This document shows, in pieces, positions 55,651-64,000 of a stretch of 64,000 nt of DNA. Below the pieces are notes generated by a model. It saw nothing but the letters and a program-made list of their open reading frames with translations. It was not told the origin of the DNA and ran no database searches. Position numbers and translations under genes: made by a program. Source of the stretch: Emydura subglobosa (Eukaryota > Chordata > Testudines > Chelidae); the NCBI GenBank assembly GCA_007922225.1, contig ML679970.1, forward strand, positions 40,256,212 to 40,320,211. Reading direction: 5' to 3'. Position 1 is the stretch's first letter, and the number at the start of each line of letters is the position of its first letter.

Positions 55651-57379
55651 CCCCGCCGGCGCAAGATCTAGCGGGGACCCCGATCCATGCACGATCAGAC
55701 TGCAGTCCGGTCCGGATCACTCCCCCAGTAAACCTCTGCTTACCGGAGATTTCGCTGCCTTACCCGGCATCAGCAGGACGTGGGCTGAGCGGTGAGGTCC
55801 CTTGAATAGGTTTACCTCCGTGATCAGCCGTCGATTCTGCCCCTGGTGCTGGCGGCCATGGAGCTGCTGCCGTTGGTGCTGGTGCCAAGAGCTAATCCCA
55901 CCCACGGGGCGCCAAGGGGGCGAGAGGCTTGGAGTCGCTTACCGAGGGGCCTGGTACAGCAGAGCCGCCTGTTGCCTTCTGGGGGGCAGGAGTCCTCTTG
56001 GCAGGTCATGCAAGGAACGAGGAAGCTTCATTGTCTGTCTGCTGCTGTTTAGGTGAAGTCCTCCCCCCATTCTGGCCACTTGGCTCCGCTCTGGCTTTGT
56101 GTCTCAATGGAGCGGGCACGGCCGAAGTGTCAGCTCTTCGGGGCAGGCACCGTGGGCTACAGGCTGTTCGCTGCAGCGTCTAGCACACTGGGGCCCCGTT
56201 CTTGGTGGGCCCATGGCGCTCCCGGCATAAACGTGGTGGATAATGAGGAGCTGGGCTGGGCGGGTGGCTAAGGTGCTGCTGTGCTCCAACAACCCCTGGC
56301 TGCCGGAATAGCCCTGGGGGAGTTAATCCCAGCCAGCATGTGCTAGAGCAGCCTTGAGGTTGCTAAAATGTGGGCTGATGCGTGAGCTGGCCCCCGGCAG
56401 AGCCACGGGTTGGTAAGCGGAAAGCACTCGTGCCTCTCCCTGGGGCTGGGCACAGCTGGGCCAAACCCATGGGGCACCGTGCCTTGTCTCTCTTGATTTG
56501 TCTCTCTCCCTCTGGTGTCCTGGAAGTGCCAGCCTGGTGCTGGAGCTGTCACATCCTCTTGGCTCCGATCTCATCCCCGTGACCTCCTTGCAGCAAGCGG
56601 GGGGGATGCTTCTTTCTGGTGTCGGGTGGGATCCGTGTCACAGCGCCTGCTCTGGGGGTGGGAGGGCTGCACATCTCCTAGGGGAGGCTTCAGCCCCGAC
56701 CGCTGCTGCCCCTGCCCATCCGGCAGCCGTTAAAGAGAGAAGGAAGAGCAAGGCCCAGGGGGGAAGGCGGGGGATCTCTGAGTCTGGCAGTCTGGGGCCA
56801 GCGGCTGGCAGAGACAGCCGTGTTCCTGGAGCCCTCCTGGTGAGGCTGAGCAGACGTGGCTTCTCCTGGGGGGGGAGGTGAGGACAGCCTCCAGGGAAGG
56901 CTAGGAAAGCGGGGTGCAATAGAGAGGAGACAAGTGTCAGCCCCAGAGGGTGAGGGGCATGTGTGTGTGTGTGGGGGGGGCACCAGACAACTACTCCATG
57001 TTGCCTTGGCAGCAGGGATCCCCCTGGGCCCCAGGTGAGCATCCCCTGGACAGGCGGAGCTGGTGTAGGTGACAGGGGGCTGTCCCTGGGCACCGTCTGG
57101 CCGATCCTAGGGCACGTGTGGCTGTCCCAGCGCCAGTCCCCGGGACTGCAGTGCAGCGAGAGGTTGGCATGGCATCGCTCCCGTGCAGGTAATGTTGGGG
57201 CCAGTGGTGCTGGCTGAGGCACTGGGTGGGTGGGGACCCCACTGTGCATCCTGCTGTCGCAGTCCCAGGGCCGAGCCCCCCGGCAGCTCTTTCCTCCAGA
57301 TGTGTGACTGTCAATCTCCCTCTGCCCCCTCCAGGTGCTGAGCGTTTGTCCTCTGCCCCGGCACTGCTCTGCTGCCTCG

Positions 57380-57394
57380 ATGGGGCCCCGCTGA
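57380..57394 (+). promoter_or_regulatory. GRM2: uORF of 4 codons in the GRM2 leader
   Basis: ATG GGG CCC CGC TGA, ending 102 nt before the main start. The start has G at +4. Confidence 0.6.
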
Positions 57395-57985
<591 letters not shown>

Positions 57986-60474
57986 TGAGCCATGGGGGTT
58001 AGAGCGAGGGGGCAGTGGGGCCCGAGGACCAGCAGTGGGATATAAGGTCACCTCTCTGTGGCCGGTTTGAATCTCGCGCTGGTTGGCAGGGAAGGAATGT
58101 CATTGCGCTCAGCTGGGCATGTGACCTGCTACACTATGTGCAATGAGTTGGGGGGGGTCTCAGTCCAGATCCTGGGGCACAGGTGCTCACATCATAAAAC
58201 CCTTCCGCTGGCATAGCCTCAGGAGAGAGGCCAAGGGCTAGACCTCGCTGTCATCTTGTTCCTCGGGGCGGTCGCTCCAGGCCAGATTTGAAGGGGTGGG
58301 AGGAGTCAGGTCTGAGGCACCGCCATCCCTTCTGTACTGTTTGGGGGATAAGCAGGGGTCCCCCATCTCCAGGGCTGTCAGCCCCCCCTTTCAGCAGCAT
58401 TTTAGTCACAGCATTTAAAACACAGACCCAGAAGAGCCCACTGCTTGCTTTGGACAGGCGCCCCTCTCCTACTGCTGCTTCTCCGCTGCAGTGACTTGGC
58501 TCAGCCCCGTGCACCAGGTGTTACCTGGGATGGGCCATGTGGGCCCCACACTGGCAAGCAGGGGATCAATGAGGGCCTGTGCCCAGCTGGCCCCGCCCCG
58601 CTACCCTGCCGCAGATGTCAGGTGTGGAGAGAGGAATGAAAGGGAGGAAAGCCAGCTCGGTCTGGGGCTGGCCCGGGAGGAGAGCAGAGCCTGGCACCAG
58701 CTGAGAGTCAGAGGCAGCCTGGACAAATCGTCTGGTGGATGGGCCACCCAGGAGACTGACTGGGTGAAGACATGCCCGGAGCAGAAAGCGGGACCCTGTG
58801 GAGATTCCTCGGATGACCCTTTGTTTGTAACCTGCCTCTGTTTGGATTTTAATACCCCAGAAGGGCTGGGACTCAAGTGTGCCTTAGCCAGGGGGCTAGA
58901 GCACTGTGGCATTAGCCCTGCCTGTGAGAGGCAGCCACCGCCCACCGGAGATCCCGTGAAAAGAGGCCACGGAGGCAAGCCCTGTCACACGCCCGTTCTC
59001 GGGGTGGCTTCTCTGAAGCACTGGGGGCCGCCAGTGCAAAGGCAGGCTGGATGCAACCCAAGAAGCTCCGGCTGGTTAATGGGGGCAGAGAGGGATGAGC
59101 CCCTTCAGACCGCACTCATCTCTGTTCGCTCCGGCCAGGCGGGACCTGGTGGGAGAGGATGGGGGCGTGAGGGCTTGTGTTTCAGGAGGGCTGCTTGGTC
59201 CATGGGCTCCTCCCCGCCCAGCGGCGAGGAAGGAGAGTGCAGGTGGCTGAAGGCAGATGACCGGCGCTGGTTCAGATGACAACCGTGCTGTGGAGAGCCT
59301 GGCCCGCTGGGAGAGGCGGCCCTGGCATGTGTTCGTTAGCTGGGCCTCCCTCCTTTGCGTGCTGCTTCGCTCTAATGTGCAGCCTGCAGCTCCCTTAAAT
59401 CGGGGCTCCCCGGGGTGCCTCCCGCGCAGCGTGACGGAGCCGATCCCCGGAGCCGGGAGGATGTGGCTGCTGGGGCTGGCCCTTCCCCCTCACCCACAGG
59501 AGACTCACTTTGGAGCTTTTACACGCTTCCGTTCCCACCCCGTGGCCTCCACGCTTGGGGTGCACCCTCCTCCCCTGGCCTGGAGCGGTGAGACAGCTCC
59601 GTGCCGCTGTCGCTCGCTTTGGCAAACTTGCATGGCTTGGCTTGGCTTTCCCCGAGCCCGGGAGACCGAACGGCCGGCCCAGGCTCAGCAGCAGAGCTGG
59701 CACCAGCCACGTTCAGCAACAGCGTGCCCCAAGGACCTGCTTGGTCTTCAGCCTCTGCGTTGAGGGGCCCAGTTAGAACCCGTCACGGGCATTGCCCCCC
59801 GAGGCGCTGGACTGAGACCCCCCCACCCCCCCAGGACAGAAGCTGACTGCAGTGGTGGCCTGTCCTTTCTGGCAGTGGCAGTTTCCAGGGTCCTGCCCCC
59901 CCACGGCCGCTCTGCATGGGCTGACGTGTCTGGATTCCCCCAGCCCCACAGAGACGTTTTAGGCTTCTAAAAGGCCGGAGAGGCTGTAGTTAAACTGACA
60001 GGTCACAGCCGCACAGCATTGCTGAGGGCGGTGATGGGGTATGCGGGGAAGGGGTTACACCTGTATGTTCAGACCCCAGGGTGATGTGGCATGGGGGGGG
60101 GGTCACATATTTAGGCTTCGGGGGGCTGACACTGAGACTGCGGGGTCGTGACCTGGCATCAGGTCACACCCGGACGCTCAGACCCCTGGGATCTGGGGTG
60201 TGCCAGCAACAGCCGCGTACTGGCTGCCAACGCAGGCCCTGCGACTTGCCCTGGCCGCATCTGTGCACTCCTGTTCCCTCTCTCCATGCTGGGGGGGGGT
60301 GACGCAGCCTAACTCAGCTCCACTCCTGGGGGGGGCAGGATGCCCTTTCTATAGCCCAGCAGCCACTTTGTGCCTTCACTGCCTCCCTGCCATGGAGAGC
60401 CCTCCCCCCCGATTCCACACAGGCTAGTGGGAGCTGGGAGCCCAGAGCCCCCCGGGCTCAATGGCTCCCACCGG

Positions 60475-60560
60475 CCACGGTAATGAGCTGCTGCCCCCAA
60501 GCTCCTCGGCGCTGCGTTAATACTGCAATTAATGCAAATTCCTCTCTCGTTAGCCCAATC
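60475..60560. promoter_or_regulatory. Candidate homeodomain/POU regulatory block
   Basis: Within about 60 bases there are 'gcgttaatac', 'gcaattaatgc' and an exact octamer ATGCAAAT at 60532-60539, overlapping the TAAT word, followed by 'cgttagcccaatcaaagc' (CCAAT box and a TCF-like ATCAAAG). It stands out from the GC-rich surroundings. Enhancer activity is inferred from words only. Confidence 0.35.
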
Positions 60561-61540
60561 AAAGCCCGGTCCGGGGGGAGCCGGAGTGTGCCCAGCCCCC
60601 ACCTCCTTGCAGCGAGCCGCTGTTGCAGCCAGCCGGGTGCCAGGGCCGAGCCGAGCCGAGCCGGGCGTCTCTGAGCGCCGCGGAGCTGGCTGCTCGCAGC
60701 AGGCCTGGGTGGCAGAGCCCGGAGGGGCGGCCTGCCCAAGGTGGGTGTGCAGGGGCTCACCCGAGGCCATTCACAGCCCCCCCCCCCGGCCTCCCTCCCC
60801 CACTCTCATGCTGTCACTGCCTCGGCTCTGCCCCCAATTGCCTCGCGGTGGGAGGGGCCACCAGGCCCCGCTGAGCACACCTGAGACCCTGCCATCTGGG
60901 GCTAGCGTCAGGCGCTTTCGCTCCCGGGCCAAATGCCTCCCCTCGGTGCGGGGGGGGTAGCCCAGCCAGAGCGGGCGAGACGCAGGCCCATGGCAGGTGC
61001 TGGGCTCCTGGCTGGCTGGGGAATGAATGGGGGATGGAGGCCTTCCTTCAGTTAGGGGGACCCCTCCCCTGAGCCGCGTCCTCCAGAGTTTTCATCCCTC
61101 CCCCCCACGCACACATCTGGCTCCCGTGCCACCCGCCTTCCCTTCCTGCAGGGCTTGCTTTATGTGCTCCCTGACTTCCCCTCCGAAGCAGACTGCGGAA
61201 CAGCTGGGGTGATCAGCTTTCCTTTCCCTTCCACCCCCGGGGGACGTCCCCCTGCGCCAGGCCGCAGAGGGAACCTCCTCCCTGAACCAAGGGCTCTGCA
61301 GGGATGGAGAGGGGAGAAGCAGGCGAGGCAGGAGAAAACGCGGTGAAAGGAAGGGAGAGGCTGCCGCAGGAGCTGAGAAGAGGGGTCCGGGAGATGCGTG
61401 GTCAGAGGTGATTCCCGGTGGCAGTGCCGGGAATACCAGTCCAGGGGGGCTGGAGAAAATAAAGGAAGCATTTTCTCTTTGAAGCTACTGCAGCTAGAGA
61501 GCAAGAAATGGATTGGGGGGGGAGGAAAGAAAGCTGGGGG

Positions 61541-61605
61541 GGTGGATGGAGGGATGGATAGATAGAGAAGAATGATGAGAGGGGGACAGACAGACAGACA
61601 GACAG
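61541..61605. repeat. Compound (GGAT/GATA)n and (GACA)n microsatellite
   Basis: 'ggtggatggagggatggata' runs into 'gatagagaag', then five GACA units ('gacagacagacagacagaca'), followed by 'gattagataaagcattagat'. Confidence 0.88.
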
Positions 61606-61689
61606 GCGATTAGATAAAGCATTAGATAAAACGACAGCCCCAAAGGTGGGTAGATGCGTGGCTGGGCAGACAGGCCTACAAAAGGAGAG

Positions 61690-61995
61690 GGCGAATCGGC
61701 AGTGAGATAATGAGCTCGTTAAAAAGATAAGCAGCTAATTAGTGGCAGTTGCAGACACTGGCCATGGCTGGGGACAGGCAAAGAGGAGAACACGGAGCCG
61801 TTTATTAACAATTCCAGGCTTTCCTCGTGCTGCGGGCGTCCCCTCCAGGCGGCAATAAAGCGGAGCACGCTCACCTTCTCCCCTGGGCTCGGTGCAGAGA
61901 GCTCCAGCTTTCATCCAGCTGAGACATCACATTTCTGAGGTCTGCACTGAATTAGCACCTTCCCTCCCTCCGACAATAGCCCCCGCACTCCTTCC
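61690..61995. promoter_or_regulatory. Candidate conserved non-coding block in GRM2 intron
   Basis: This is non-repetitive sequence with 'gagataatgagctcgttaaa', 'aagcagctaattagtggcag' (TAATTA homeodomain palindrome), 'ccgtttattaacaattccagg' (SOX-like ACAAT), 'ggcggcaataaagcgg' and 'cactgaattagcacc'. Such dense mixtures of homeodomain and SOX words are typical of neural enhancers, but this is inference. Confidence 0.3.
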
Positions 61996-64000
61996 TCCTC
62001 CTGTAAGCCCAGATGCAGGGCCAGTGGGGCCTCCGCTGTAAATCAGAGCAGCCCCAGGCGCTCATTTGCCAGCCCTACGCTGTCGCTGTGTTGGGGAGAT
62101 TCTCTCCCAGCCACCCATGGTGCCTGTATGGCCCCATATGTTGCCACAGTAGCATGCATGGTTGGAGCAAGGGGATGATCTCTCCCCACCTGTCTGTGCT
62201 ACGCTGGACACAGTCATCAGCATCTCACCCTCGGCGGGTATAATTCACCCAGCTCCCCATTGCTGTCATGTCTAAGAAGCAGCCTGCAGACCCTCCGGGA
62301 GGAAAAGTCAGCGCTGAATATTTCCTATTTGCAAGATCGTAGCCAACGCTAGCGTCTATTATCCAGAAGGGCCTCCAAAGCATTTTCCCGGCCCTCAGGG
62401 CCCTGGCTTTGCGCTCTGTCCTGGTTCTGCAGGGGTAGGTCTGGATTCATGCAGCAGGACTGCTCCGCTGAGGTGGGTGCTGGACACACGGGAATCACGC
62501 CCCAACACTGAGATGCAGCCACCTCGGGTGGAACGCAGCAGCTGTTTGGAGCCAGCCAGGCAAGACACTGGAGCCAGTTCTGCCCGCTGGGAGAAGGGAG
62601 CGGGAGGGGTTAGGAGAGCAGGATGCAGTCACAGGTGGGTGTTTTGCTTGGATGCAGCGGCCGATGCGCTGTTCTTGTGAAAAGCAACGCGAGGTTTTTA
62701 AGCGTCACGAGTGGCTGGGGATCCTCTCACCGAACGGCGGCAGTGCCAGCCGCGGGCACTGAAACAACAGTCCCACAAAAGGTCCCACGCGCCAAGTCAC
62801 CAAAGCCCCTCCCTGCAGCACCTGCTTTTCCCAGCATTTTGTCGTGAATGTTCTCTGCGGAGTTGATTGCTGGCCACGAGGCTGGCTTTGGCTCAGCTCC
62901 TCCAAGGTGTTTAGGCTCCTAACTGCCATTGATTTCAAAGGTCAAGATCTTTGAGGAGCTGTGCCTTCTTCGTTCACGACACTGAAAACTCCCTTCGCTT
63001 TTGGAGGGGGGAGCTGGCTGCGTGTCTCTTTAACTGCCCTCCCGGGGGGCTGGAACAATGTGTACAGTGGGGTGCTGAGATCCATCGCACCCAACCGTAA
63101 ACCCTGTGTATGATGGAAACCACTTCGTGCCGGGAGCATCTCTACGGTTTGTTCACCCACTTAGCTTTAAAAGGGCGGCCGCTGCATAATTCAGTCCAGC
63201 TGAGACGGACCCCGTGGCAGCTCCGAATGAGGCCCCCGAGTGTGCTGGAGCATTGTCCTGATCTTTCTGCGCAGGGGCAAATTTCACCCGCATGCCTCCG
63301 TTCCACATAGCCCCAGCTCCCTGTTTAACGGGGCCCCTCCACGCAGGGGTCCGGGCGGAGAGGGGCCTGAAAGAGCTGTTGTAGGTGGTGCCTTCATGCC
63401 ACACCGAGCCTTTCATCCGGATCGTGAGCCATTTTACAGACTTCCCCAGCTCTTTGCGGTCAGTGAAGCTGTGCCGGTTCCTCCCAGGATCGGATCTGGC
63501 CTTGCGTACACACAGATCACTCCCGCCGCGTGGTAATGCAGCCTCTTCTGCATCAGGGCAGGACAGCAGGCTGGAGGGGAGAACTCCCCACTGGGAACTG
63601 AAGAGGCGGGGCTTTAGGGGAGCGTGCCAATGGTGGACTACAGGCTAATGTGGGCTCTCTAAGGACCACAGGTGGTTGGAATCTAACCAGCCCAGTGCCC
63701 CTGGGTGTTCCTTCCATCCGGATTTGGAGACAGGAGGGCGACCTACTCGCACAAAAGCAGAGCATTGTGCCACATTGTTCCTCCCGGCCGGGCACAGTTT
63801 CCTTGTACTAGGCCAAAATGTCCCCTGCAGTTCCATGGGATATGGTATTCTCCTGCACACCCAGAGTTAAACTCGTGGTCAGTGTGACTGTTCACTCTTA
63901 AAATCAGCTGCCATGTTTCACCCCAGAGGTGACTGCATGGCAGTGCAGGTGAGGGGATTTTCTTATTTGTGGTTGTAGACCTAGCTCAGAGGTTCTCATG

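Larger units (their letters stand above)
26323..57334 (+). other. GRM2: Putative first intron of GRM2 (about 31 kb)
   Basis: The intron runs from the CpG-island donor to the acceptor 'ctctgccccctccag' at 57320-57334. It contains only repeats and non-coding sequence. Parts not listed separately (29520-29930, 30950-33090, 33200-34690, 34800-36240, 38110-38720, 39510-40190, 40380-41040, 42000-42530, 46150-48250, 55650-57330) hold no gene or repeat I can name. Long frames there lack motifs and usually have an equal partner on the other strand. Confidence 0.5.

Noticed and set aside
58491..59279. 262-codon + frame in the GRM2 intron, checked as the next GRM2 exon
   Set aside because: No similarity to the continuation of the ligand-binding domain, and no suitable splice signals around a receptor-like segment.

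Overview
The window is vertebrate nuclear DNA, most likely from a turtle. The evidence is a repeat load dominated by CR1 LINEs of the turtle type in both orientations, old CORE/MIR-type SINE pieces, a degenerate DIRS-type retroelement, and two recognisable genes whose pairing (TEX264 then GRM2, same strand) matches the neighbourhood on human chromosome 3p21. A crocodilian or another sauropsid cannot be excluded from sequence alone. There are no bacterial-style genes; nearly all open frames between the exons are chance frames.

Layout. Positions 1-3961 are the last intron of TEX264, with a MIR-like piece, a small inverted-repeat element and a 1-kb CR1. Positions 3962-4278 are the terminal coding exon of TEX264, an ER-phagy receptor, including its LC3-interacting FEEL motif, followed by a 3'UTR with an AATAAA signal at 4789. 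From 4.8 to 25.6 kb is intergenic, with a GT-rich minisatellite broken by a 10-N assembly gap (7.5 kb) and a roughly 7.7-kb DIRS-like element (14.56-22.30 kb). The DIRS has inverted terminal repeats and Gag-like, RT/RNase H and tyrosine-recombinase remnants, and is split by two antisense CR1 insertions. At 25.6-27.05 kb lies a CpG island that I interpret as the GRM2 promoter with a non-coding first exon (strong donor at 26322/26323) and a two-half-site REST/NRSF-like motif. From 26.3 to 57.3 kb is a long putative first intron of GRM2, full of old CR1 and SINE pieces and two copies of an LTR-like repeat. Positions 57335-57967 are GRM2 exon 2: a 162-nt leader with two short uORFs, then 157 codons carrying the signal peptide and the first part of the glutamate-binding lobe. 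From 57968 to the end is GRM2 intron sequence with homeodomain/POU-type candidate regulatory blocks.

How it fits together. The two genes are functionally unrelated (autophagy of the ER; presynaptic glutamate autoreceptor) and are neighbours by conserved synteny. The main unusual features are the nested DIRS/CR1 structure, the distant CpG-island promoter with a spaced REST-like motif and three uORFs in the deduced GRM2 leader, and the pair of related LTR-like repeats about 10 kb apart. All splice junctions and the promoter assignment are inferred from sequence signals, not from transcripts.
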